A stretch of DNA of 64,000 nt, taken from the NCBI GenBank assembly GCA_037043455.1, contig JAWPHD010006799.1, positions 1-64,000 of the forward strand, read 5' to 3'. Numbering within the stretch: position 1 is the stretch's first letter; the number at the start of each line of letters is the position of its first letter. Source of the DNA: Cyrtodaria siliqua. Lineage: Eukaryota > Mollusca > Bivalvia > Adapedonta > Hiatellidae. A program made the position numbers and the translations under genes. The notes beneath the pieces were generated by a model. That model searched no databases and had not been told where the DNA came from. It worked only from the letters and a program-made list of their open reading frames with translations. Of this stretch, positions 12,254 through 23,800 are shown piece by piece.

Positions 12254-13369
12254 CAAGAGGCCCAAGAGGGCCTGTGGACGCTCTACTGGCTAACATGGCT
12301 CTTATAACATCAATGAAGCAAGAGACTGCCATCTTCATTTTTCACCGGATCTTTACCAAACTTAAACAGATTGTTAATATCAATGAAAGCTCAGATAAGT
12401 TCGAAAACCAGCCAGATCGGACCAGTAACAGCAGAGTTATGGCCCTTGATTTAGTTAAAAATGCTATATTTTGCCTCGTTAAGACGATAGGGCCTTCATT
12501 TTTCATCCAATCGTTACCAAACTTTATCAGATTGTTAATATCAATGAAAGCTCGGACAAGTTCGAAAACCAGCCAGATTGGACTGGTAACAGCAGAGTTA
12601 TGGCCCTTGATTAGTTACAAATGCTATATTTTGCCTCGTTAAGACAATAGGGCTTTCATTTTTCATCCGATCCTGTTACTTGTCCGACATAGCTGGTTTT
12701 CGAACTTGTTTGAGGTTTTAATGACATTAGCAATCTGATAAAGTTTGGTAAAGATCGGATGAACAATGAAGCCCCTATCGTCTTAACGAGGCAAAATATA
12801 GCATTTTTAACTAAATCAAGGGCCATAACTCCGCTGTTACTATTCCGATATGGCTGGTTTTCGAACTTGTCCGAGTTTTCATTCATATTAACAATGTGGT
12901 AAAGTTTGGTAAAGACAGGATGAAAAATGAAGGCCCTATCGTCTTAACGAGGAAAAATATAGCAATATAGCATTTTTAACTAAATCAAGGACCATAACTC
13001 AGCTGTTACTGGTCCGATCTGGCTGGTTTTCGAACTTGTCCAAGCTTTCATTGCTATTAACAATCTGGTGAAGTTTGGTAAAGATAGGATGAAAAATGAA
13101 GGCCCTATCGTCTTAACGAGGCAAAATATAGCAATATAGCATTTTTAACTAAATCAAGGGCCATAACTCCGCTGTTACTGGTCCAATCTGGCTGGTTTCC
13201 GAACTTATCCGAGCTTTCATTGACATTAGCAACCTGTTAAAGTTTGGTAAAGATCGGATCAAAAATAAAGGCCCTATTGTCTTGAGACAAAAGTTAACGA
13301 CTGACGGACGGACGGAAGACGGACAACTCGCCATCCCATAAGCTCTGCTGGCCCTTGGCCAGTAGAGCT
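12254..13369 (-). mobile_element. Pearl-like element with an internal inversion of its core repeats
   Basis: The right end (13321-13369) is the reverse complement of the AGCTCTACTGGCC hairpin and GATGGCGAGTTGTCC leader seen at 3541. The left end (12254-12330) is the reverse complement of the 3' hairpin end (GAGGCCCAAGAGGGCC). By its ends the element is therefore minus-oriented. Inside, the ~161-bp cores from about 12335 to 12665 run in the plus orientation, while those from about 12670 to 13300 run minus. The core is thus a head-to-head fold-back. No coding function. Confidence 0.75.
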
Positions 13370-13502
13370 AAAAATGGGTGAAATATCGTTAAGCCTTATT
13401 TGAATGTGACGACAGCTGAAAGAATATATACGACAACCTTCCTGTAAAGACGCTCGACTTTTGAGGCCTTGTTTATTGGCTTAATTCTGTCTACTTGCAC
13501 AA

Positions 13503-13870
13503 CAGGAGCTGTGGTGCCTTAGTGGTAAGCATACTTGACTCTCGTCCCAGAAGTCACGCGTTCGATTCCCGGTGGGGTCACATCCCGGGTTTTTCAAACG
13601 CACTCCCGCGTATCTTACTCAGGCACGGTACTGTGAAAGTATGCCATCCTCCGGAAGGAATGTAAAGCCGTCAGTCCCGTGTGCGGGGAGAGAAATACCT
13701 TGCGCATGTTAAAGATCTTGCTGAATTTCTGTGTTAATCAGTGATACATACAGCTCATAAACTCTTCCTCAGAAACGAGACTGCTGATTGTGTGCAGTAT
13801 CAGTAGAAAGAAAAACAGAATTATGGCACTTGTCTCTATGAGTTCTTCACATGACAGTGAATAAAGGTGT
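13503..13870 (+). mobile_element. tRNA-derived SINE (family 1)
   Basis: A tRNA-like head carries a pol III A-box-like TGGTGCCTTAGTGGTAAGC and a B-box GTTCGATTCCC at 13560-13570. The body includes GGCACGGTACTGTGAAAGTA and AAAGATCTTGCTGAATTTC. A related copy in reverse orientation lies at 24841-25172, so it is a dispersed element, not a tRNA gene. Confidence 0.75.
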
Positions 13871-14241
13871 GTTGTTTCACTGAATTATTATAGGGGGATT
13901 CTGAAATATGATGAAAAATTCCAATTTAAAAAAGACAAAGTTTACGAGCTTAAATGCAAAATTTTCAAAAAAAAATCCTAAGACAAGCGAAGTTTCAATC
14001 CATTTTCCAAGATACAAGCCTACATAGAAAATTTGAACCAATTTTTCTAACTATAAAAGGGGCCATAATTTTGTTTTAAAAAAATGCACGAGGTATAGAA
14101 CCTAGATCTAATGATGCCGAATATATGTGTGAAGTAACTTACAAAACATTAACCCGATGATGCAGACGTCGATGACAATGACAACAGCTCTCTTTTTCCA
14201 CCAAAACAAATCGATCTAAAAAGCCTGTGAAACGTAAACTT

Positions 14242-14598
14242 AATAGACAACTGAGACAGAGGACCTTTTCAAACACAAACAGGATAAATTAGCAGAATCA
14301 AATTAATAATTGAATCTGTTTATGGGCAGTAAGTCATTATTTTACACACCTTAGCACTGGCTTTGATGACCCAGACTGATTACAATAATAGACAAAAGAA
14401 CTTGGATTGTTAAGTGAAGAGAATAGACAACTGAGACAGAGGACCTTTTCAAACACAAACAGGATAAATTAGTAGAATCAAATTAATAATTGAATCTGTT
14501 TATGGGCAGTAAGTCATTATTTTACACACCTTAGCACTGGCTTTGATGACCCAGACTGATTACAATAATAGACAAAAGAACTTGGATTTTTATGTGAA
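14242..14598. repeat. 180-bp direct duplication just downstream of DPH5
   Basis: The block starting AATAGACAACTGAGACAGAG at 14242 is repeated almost exactly at 14422 (period 180 bp). Both copies end AAAAGAACTTGGATT. Near identity implies a recent tandem duplication. It lies immediately beyond the DPH5 stop codon and so probably falls in or next to the 3' UTR. Confidence 0.9.
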
Positions 14599-14643
14599 GT
14601 TAACATTTTATCATTTTTTAATCATTTATGTATTTAATATGTG

Positions 14644-14864
14644 TTAAGTATTCAATTTATCTAGTTTTTGTAGAACACTTTCATCTGTTGTAAATTGTTT
14701 CAACATGTCCACTTCTAGTGCATGCATGTGACCGGGTATAACCAATGAATGAAGAGGACCTCCTAGGTCAACAGAGGTCATATTCTCCAAACTGGAGGTA
14801 GAAATGGTCTGTGAATCGGATCCTACTCGTGCAACCCCAACACACAGACTGTCCTCACGGAGTG
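14644..14864 (-). CDS. DPH5: DPH5 exon 8, terminal (221 nt with stop)
   Basis: Acceptor CCATTTCAG precedes it. It encodes [19 protein letters not shown], then the conserved [11 protein letters not shown] segment, and ends DKLNT-stop (TAA at 14646-14644). ATTAAA motifs occur just beyond the stop on the minus strand (near 14638 and 14620). Confidence 0.95.
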
Positions 14865-17800
14865 CTGAAATGGAAAAAATTGACTGGTTCATAAACATGG
14901 TAAAAATATCCATATTTCAATATGATTATTACTAGGGCAACTAGTTCGTTGTATGCCTTTCATTGATATGCTGTTACAGCTTTGCAGAAAATGATTTCTT
15001 GCATACTGGATAAGGTTATCCGCGTTTTACATTGGTGATGGAAAACCTGATCTTACAAGATTAAAGTCACGCACTGATGTTGCATGACGTGTAAAACTAA
15101 TAAACATGTAAAACATTAGTAGTTGGCGATGTCAAGGTGCAAAATGTAAATGATATGCAAGAAAAAGAATATATCTTGTGTATCCAGTTCAGGTTGGGAA
15201 AATGCGACCCTCGGTATAACTGTTTTAATCAGAACCTCGGCACAGCCTCGGCTCCGATAAAAGAATTATATCTCGTGTTGGAATTCCTGATCTTTACCAC
15301 TCATGACAGATTCTTACAATTTAACACAGTTTATTAAAATGCTCAAAGCTGGTTGGTTATTGAGGAGGTTTTAAAATTCCTATCAACACATCTAACGTCA
15401 ATTCCGTCAACCGTTAAGACGTCATTTTAAATGTTAGAAAACAAGCTAAACAACGATTACGTTATTTAAAAGCAACGCTAAGTTCAAACAACAAATTTAA
15501 ATTGTTAAAAACAAGATGAAACTGTATATTTTCTTCGTTTGGTAGTGAGAGATGGACATACAATGTAAGTTGTAAGAGAATTTGTTTGTATTACGGTATG
15601 TTCAATCTCTCGAAAATGTGCGTATAAAAAACATAAAATCCATGTTAGATAAAAAATAAAATATTTCCATTATGTTATATGCATTCAGTGTTAATTGCTT
15701 GTTTTCTACTTCATCAGTTGCCTTATGGACAAAAACTAGATGCTCATAATCTGTAATTAGCATAATTAGAACTCCATTAGCAATACAACAGTACCTTAGT
15801 TGCGTAAATATTACTACAAATGATTCTCAATTAGGGTTCAACAAAACTCTCTCATACAAAACGAAACTGCTTATTAATTGTCATCATGAACATAGAAAAC
15901 CTATGATAAAAACTAGAACTATCACTGAAGGTGATGAATACCCCCGCTTTTTTGTTAAGTTGTTATGTGTACATGAAGTTTTAAAAAAAAACATTCAAAA
16001 GTGTTAGAGGAATGCAAGAAAAAAATAATTACGGAACGTGACGGGACTGGACAAAAAATGTGTTGCGTGATGTGACGAGACATTGCTGACAGCGTGATTC
16101 CTATATAGCCCCACTTCACTTTGTGAAAGTGGGGGTAAAATTACAGGTATTCATTCATATACTACATATATACAACTTTACACCGAAATTACGTGAGCCA
16201 CATTTAAGGTTAGAACCTATGCAGTAAAGTAACTGACCTAATTCTTGTTGTCCTTCTTCTGCCTTCCTCTGTATAATTTCACACAACTGTTCTGCTGCCC
16301 TACTTACTGTCATGTATCGTGGAGGTTCGTAGATCTTCCGACCTCTGTAACCATACAGGTAAACATTGTTTATAGTCTCCATTATAATACATGTTGTTGT
16401 TTCATGGCGTAATTGTGGAAGCTTTCAAGTCATTTAATGTTTATTTTCTAATTCACAGTTACAACATTTAATTGCTCCCATAAACATTGGCGATATGCTC
16501 CATTGTATTGTATACTGTAGCTGTTTGTGGGACTAATGTGCTTTTCTTAAAGCTGTAAATACCTATTGTACGTTTACTTGGTTAAAATCTTTGGTAGATA
16601 TAATGAAGGCTCATTGTCAGTCAGAACTATTTATCATTCTGTTTAATTATCAAACGTGACTGTAAAACAAGAGACCCAATATGGCCTGTGGACGCTCTAC
16701 TTGCTAAAGATAAAGTTTGTGTATAAGGGGCCATAACTTTGTCAAAATTCATTCAACCGGAACATGACGATGACATACGTAACAAGGCTTGGAACTGATC
16801 ATCTTGCCAAGTTTTGCTGAAATCTGGCCAGAGGTTCAGGAGAACTAGTCTGTACAAAGTAAGTATTAAAACCTTTAAAGGGCCATAACTCTGCCAAAAT
16901 TCATTCAAGTGGAACACGGCGAAGATATGCACATTTATGCTTGGTACTCATCATCCCTTCCAAGATTCGTTTAAATCCAGCCAAGGGATCAGGAGAACTA
17001 GTCGGGACAATGTTTGTGTATTAAAAGGGCCATAACTCTGCCAAACTATCATTCAACCGGAACACGGTGATGACATGCCCAACTAGGCTTGGTACTCATC
17101 ATCTCCACCAAGATTCGTTGAAATCGAGCCAGGAATTCAGAAGTTTGTGTATTTAAACCTTTCAACCGGAACACGGCAACGAAATGAACAACTAAGCTTG
17201 ATACTGATCATCCTTGCCAAGTTTCATTGAAATCCGTCCAGGGGTTCAGGAGAACTAGTCCAGACAAAGTTTGTGTATTTAAACCTTAAAAGGGCCATAA
17301 CTCCACCAAAAATCGTTAAACCGAAACAAGGTGATGATATGCACAACTAGGCTTGGTACCAATCATCTCTGAAAGGTTTCGTTGAAATCCGGCCATGGGT
17401 TCAGGAGAACTAATCCAGACAAAGTTTGTGTATTAAAACCTTTAAAGGGCCATAACTCCGTCAAATCATTCAATCGGAACACAGTGACGATATGTACAAC
17501 TAGGCTTGGTACTGATCATCCCTGAAACGTTTGACTGAAATCCGGCCAAATGAAGGTCCTATCGTCTTCACGAGGCAAAACACAGCATCTTTGAAATAAA
17601 TCGAGGGCCATAATTTCGGTGTTATTAATCTGATTTGGTTGTTTTTCAAATTTGTCCAAGCTTTCATTGATCTCAACAATCTGGTAAAGTTTGGTAAAGA
17701 TCGGATGAAAAATAAAGGCCCTATCACTTAACAAGGCAAAACACAGCATTTTTAACTAAATCAAGGGCCACAACTCTGGTGTCACCAGTCCGATCTGGCT

Positions 17801-20800
17801 AGTTTTCTAACTCGTCCAAGCTTTCATTAATATCAACAATCTGGTAAAGTTTGAAAAAGATTGGATGAAAAATGATGTCCTATCCTGTTAACAAGGCCAA
17901 ATTATAGCATATTTCAGGCAATCAAGAGCCATAACTCCTGTGTAAATGGTCTTATCTGCCTGGTTTTTGAACTTTTCCGAGCTTTCATTGATATCAACAA
18001 TCTTGTAAAGTTTGAAAAAGATCGGATAAAAGATGAAGGCCCTATCATGTGAATGAGGCCAAATTATAGCATATTTCAGAAAATCAAGGGCCATAACTCC
18101 GGTGTAAATGGTCCAAACTGGCTAGTTTTCGAACTCATCCGAGCTGTCATTGATATCAACAATCTGTTCAAGTTTGAGAAAGAATGGATGAAAAATGAAG
18201 GCGCTATCATGTTAACGAGGCAAAAGTTAACGGACGGCGGACAATTCACCATCCTATAGGCTTTAAAAACTAAATGAAAAAAAGGCAACTAAAACCATTT
18301 TTAAAATGAATCAGATGCAAAAAATGAATACACATCTAAGTGAAGAACAAGATGAAGAAGTTTTTATAGTAAAATAACAATAAACCGTGCTGGTTAAATA
18401 CACTTACTTCATAAGATTTTCTATACTTTGTTCTTTAACTTTTATATCTGCCAAAAGAAAATAATTTAGGACATTAAATATTTGACACCTGGGGGTGACC
18501 AATAATATACTGCATTTCTATGAAAACTCTGCCACTGACAATAGCAATTAGTCGATGATAATTCACCGAGAGTGACTGATGTAAGCTGTGTAATTGATTA
18601 AAGGTTATAATAAACAGACGTGTAGCTGTCTATATGCAGATATGCAGCTGCGTACAAATATTTTTCCCAAGAAAAAAATAAATAATGCATTTCAAAGCAA
18701 TTTTAATGATTTGTTAGTATTGCAATCAACGTTGCTTATGACAAAAAATGGTCTAGCTACAAGCCTGATAGCCTGAAAAATAATTACAGGTGTTTTTGAA
18801 ACTGAGAAATAATGCATGAATTCTTTTAAAATTAAATAAATTTTTAATATACTACATGAATTAACAGAATAAAATACACTACATATAAACAATTCAAGGT
18901 ACTGAAAACAAAGCAGTTGTGACATTATGCTGCTGTAAAGTGTACAATATAGTTTGTCCTTCCATGTGGGCACAAGCCTACTAGAATATCACTCACACGA
19001 AACATTTTTGGGAAGCACATTAAAACCATTCAGTTTCACATTGCCCCCATACCAACCTAATAAACAGAGTGTGTGCATCCCCCTCTGTATGTTAGCGCAG
19101 ATCTTGTCGTAGAAGCTGTCTGGTTTCCAGGTGTCATCCCAAAACGGAATGGACACAGTCTCACCGAAGTTGTACAGCTGAAACATAGTCGTTTATCAGA
19201 GACGTAGACTGAAAATTTAAACTAAGTCTTCAGTTTTAACACAGACCTAGTAACAAATAGATCGGACACTACGAAAATTATTTAAATTTCACGTGGCATA
19301 GTGTGAAAATTTCACAAAATATTTCCCAACTTTAAACACACATACCATGAAGAGTTTTATAGACACAAGTTTTATTCATGCCAAATCCCATCACAAATTT
19401 AATTTTCTTTCCAATTATAGTTTTTTTGTTTTCTCTTACATTTACAGCAAAAAATGGAGTTAGACGGAAACTTTGACTATTTCAAAACCTTGATTGTTAA
19501 GAGAAATGCGAAAAATGATGACATTTTTAACTTTAAACATCTTTTTATACAATTTCTTATATTGAAAACAAACATGAATTATTATAATCCCATTTTAATA
19601 TTCACTATGAATCTTTTGAATGTATTCTCATCAAAATCAGTAAAAAATTGAGAGAGAAGATAGAAGGAAAAGTTGAGGTGCCACGTGATATTCTGGTTAC
19701 TTCATTGGTTAAGATAGGAAGTTTTCTATCTGTTTATTAATATGTCTGTGGATTTTAATAAATAAATACAATCAGGTGTTTAGTTTATATTTATTTCATG
19801 CAAAAAACTCGCTTTGATTCAAAACTTTACTGAATATTTTATTTGGCTTTCTGCAGATATCCCTCACTGAAAAGTGGGAAACATATGAAACAATGAGTTA
19901 AAAGTGCCTTTATTAGATCTGTTACACATACTATTGATATTTGAAACAACTTAATAGCTTAGAATAAATGTGGTTATATAAAAAGAATGGTAAACCTTAA
20001 AGAAACTAACCCGCCATTATACTACTAAACTGATAATCAAAATTCTATCTAGGTGTTTAGGTCATATAATGATGAATATGTACCAATTAATGGTGTAAGT
20101 TTATTCAAGGGTTCTTAAAATACCTGACTGAATATGCCTAAAATGAATTATGAGTTGGACACTCCCGTTTTCGGGTTGGGCCTGGCTGGTTAAAGCTGTG
20201 TATATTGTGCCTCAAGGATTCTAAAAATATGTAAGTTATATATACTGAAAGAAATAAGTTTAGCAAGTAAATATGGATATCTAGCTTAAATAAATCTACT
20301 GTTATTTTATAATGTGAATTGGAATGACATAGGGCGATATTCTTTTTCATCTGTTATTTGTGTTCCAATGTAAGTATCAGAGTTATCTCCCATTTAGTTA
20401 AAACCGCATATTTCACATTTAAAAAATACAAATATCGTAAAGAGCTTGATTAAACTTTAATAAATAACTGTTCTGGGTCTCAAGTTATAAAAACTGCCAA
20501 ACCAATTGACAATAACCTTGCCATTATAAAGATATAGGGAACCAAAGTTTAACATTTGTGAAATTACCTCCCTTTACATTGAAATAAGAACGAAAATGAT
20601 AATTTCTGCATAGCTGGTAAATTTAAACATTTTGATTATATCCCCGCAGATATCGTTTGAAAACAATGCCCTGTATATAATCCATATTTATGTTATTATA
20701 TTGTTCAGGACCTCTGCCACGCATAGTCTAGAACACGAGCAATGGGATTTACCATGTTATTTACTTGCTAAACATTTCTTTCAGTATATATATATATATA

Positions 20801-23800
20801 CACCTCATCCTCAGGAGGTTTAGAAACCGTGTACATTGTAAAATCTGCCTGTTTATGGCGGGATAGGCACTTTAAGCAAACACAGAACAAGTCTTACTTC
20901 ATTACAGTGTCAAATAATTTATCAGTTAGTTACTCATATTTCGTTCAAAATGGCTGTAAGAAATACTAGAACAAAACCTAAATCTGCATTTTTCTCATGT
21001 AAAAACAATATCGAGGGGTCAGCGCAAAACTATTGTTACTAAATATAAATAAAGAAGGAGATACAATAGTTTTACACTGAACCCTCAATATGTTATATTG
21101 CCTCTTATTGTAGCATCATGGACGATTTTTTTTTCTGGCAGGAGACTTGGCAAATATAGATGCATGTTGCATGTTTACCTGAAGACCACAGCAGCCTATA
21201 GCATTCATGATGGAGGCATTATGGATCACTCTGTACTGTATCCCTTTCTGTTTGGCACGTAACACCAGGTCTGTGTGAGTGGTAGCCCTGCCACATATAT
21301 ATATATGGCAAATTAACTAAGAAACATAATGTACCAGAAAAGGCACAGAGTGGCAGTCAAGTCAATAAACAAATTAACATGTTATTTGAAAATTCAAAAG
21401 AGAATGAATTAATGAATGGTGTTTTAATACTATTTAACAGCTTACTGGTTGGGTTGGAATATGATGATGAGCAAAACGTGACAATAATGGAGATGATGAT
21501 GATTTCTGGAAACGAATGTCCTGTTCTCAATCCACATTTAATTCAAAACCCTGATATTCCGTTTCTAGTTCCCATTGGGGTAGTTCTACCTCCTTGTGGG
21601 AATGTCAGTTGGCGATTTCTTTGGCCCTACCAACTGGGGCCCTAAATTAAAAATAGTGACTGGGTTAGTTTAGAATTATTTGGCATTACAATGTTTGTAT
21701 AGTAAGCTATAAAACTTACCCGAATGGATCGCCGACAACAAGGAAAGCAATGTCTTCTTTCTCTGAGTCTTCTAGTATCACATCTAAAACAAAACATCAT
21801 TACTACATAATCAGACTGATACCATGCAAATAACGGTTGATGATTAACTTCAGATTTAATTTCACAGCAAAACAAATGACAAAATTGCAGATCATTTAAG
21901 AGAAGAATATTTATCTAGAAGTTATGTAGAATGAATGAACAGTTTAATTTGAGAAAATCATTTAAAGACATACATAATTATACAGTTGTGGTATAAGAAT
22001 AAAGTCATCTGTCACAGACTGTTAAGCTTATTAATGACCTTAATTGTAAATAGACAAGGAAAAATTAGTAGTCGTAGCAGGCATTCACTAGGACCAACCC
22101 TAGCAGGTAAAGCGAATGTTATACCCCTTGACTTCAAATGACGAGAAAGAAATAGCATGTTTATAGCTATATATCTATTTACATACACCCCAACTGAATT
22201 CTATTAGTAATAATAAATATACTTTTCCTTTTATTATTCAAAACTTCAACAAGAGCTCTACCTAGCGGGGCATATATACGCCTGTCGTTGGCGATGTTAA
22301 GTTCCAGGTTTTCAAAGGGAAAAATTTAAAAAATATGAATGGGAGAGTTATGGGCCTTTATAAGATGCATTCGTTAGATCTTGCTGAGGATGTGTACAAA
22401 GTCGCATTGTTGTACATCTAATAATCTGAAAGTTATTAGCACAATCACTGGTAAAAGGTGAGGTTAAGTTCCAGGTTAAACCTTTTTCGAAGGGGAATAA
22501 TTCAAGTATATGAACCAGAGAGTTGTGGGCCTTTATCCGATGTATTCATTGGATCATGCTGAAGATGTTTATAACTTTTCATTGTTGTAGACCTTATACT
22601 TTGAAAGTTATTAGCCACAATCAGTTGCCAGGTTAAAGTTAAGGGACGACAGCTGGACGGACAACGCCACGACATAATATGTGACACTACGGAAGAATAA
22701 AAAATAAATTCCAGTATCATTCACACTATACCTGATTCAGTTTCTACCAGGTCTCTGTCAGCAAGGATAATTTCTCTCCCATAAAAGCTTTCCTGAAAAT
22801 AAATTTCACAAATAGTTTGGGTATTAGAATTACACTTTTTCTGTTATACTGTTAATCCAAGCAATTTACATGGTCATCACGCTCAACTCACTCAATTACT
22901 TGTTGAAATAAATAGAAAATACTGTCAGAAAAACATACTGTCCCCAAAGTAAAAAGTTTAAATTTTATACCTAACCAAGGAACTAGATTTTCTTAATCTA
23001 AATTACTTGGTCGATTATCATAGATACTTTGCGAAGAAAAACAATTTTACTTTTCCCCCTCCCACTACGCAACATCTTTTTACTAAACAAATCAGTAAGA
23101 CAATTCCTGGCCTTCATTACCGTTAAGGGCACTAACTCGCCAAATAACGACAAAATTACACTACAAAATTGTTTACCCAAAGGTGTTCACATCATAAAAT
23201 GATGTATATTTTGAGTTGGCAACTCTTAATTCAATGCTTCAGTTTTGGGCTTTTGCCTGGCTGGTTAAAGCAGTATATATTGTGTTTTTAGAGTTTAGAT
23301 TCTCAAAATATGTAAGCTATATATATATACCTCGTTGTCAGTAGTTTTAGGAACGGAGTACATAATGTTTACCTAATTTGGCTGTTTTTGGCGGGATAGC
23401 TACTTGAAGTCCATTAGGCAATTAAGACTGCTGATCATAATGAACACGATAGTATGTTTAAGTATTTATTAAAATCTTACAAGTTCAATGTTGATTAGAA
23501 TGGACTATGATGCTCTTTTCTGAAAAAAATGATAAGCAGTTAACAGAAAGTAAATAAACAAAAAAGAATTTGATTGCGCGCCTTGCAAATCACCACGCAT
23601 TCTTCACACACGTCAATAGGATAAACAAATATTTGACACTGTATCCAAATTGGGCCGGGAGACAAAATTAATGTTGCTTTTGCCACCTCCTCCATTATCA
23701 TGTGTGGAAGTTCTAAATTTGGTTGAATTCTGTTCAGAAGTAACTGACCCCATATAACCCACAATCCCCTCCACCCTCTAACCAACCCCTGGGAAAATAT

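Noticed and set aside
12241..12642. 133-codon ORF with FHRIFTKLKQIVNINESS peptide, and similar peptides at 4.0-4.5, 17.5-18.3 and 59.6-60.8 kb
   Set aside because: The pearl core repeat is open in several frames. The same peptides appear in every copy and in inverted copies.
20632..20823. 63-codon ORF near 20.6 kb, and ORFs at 18.6-19.6 kb
   Set aside because: They lie in DPH5 introns, are low-complexity or AT-driven, and have no recognisable domain.
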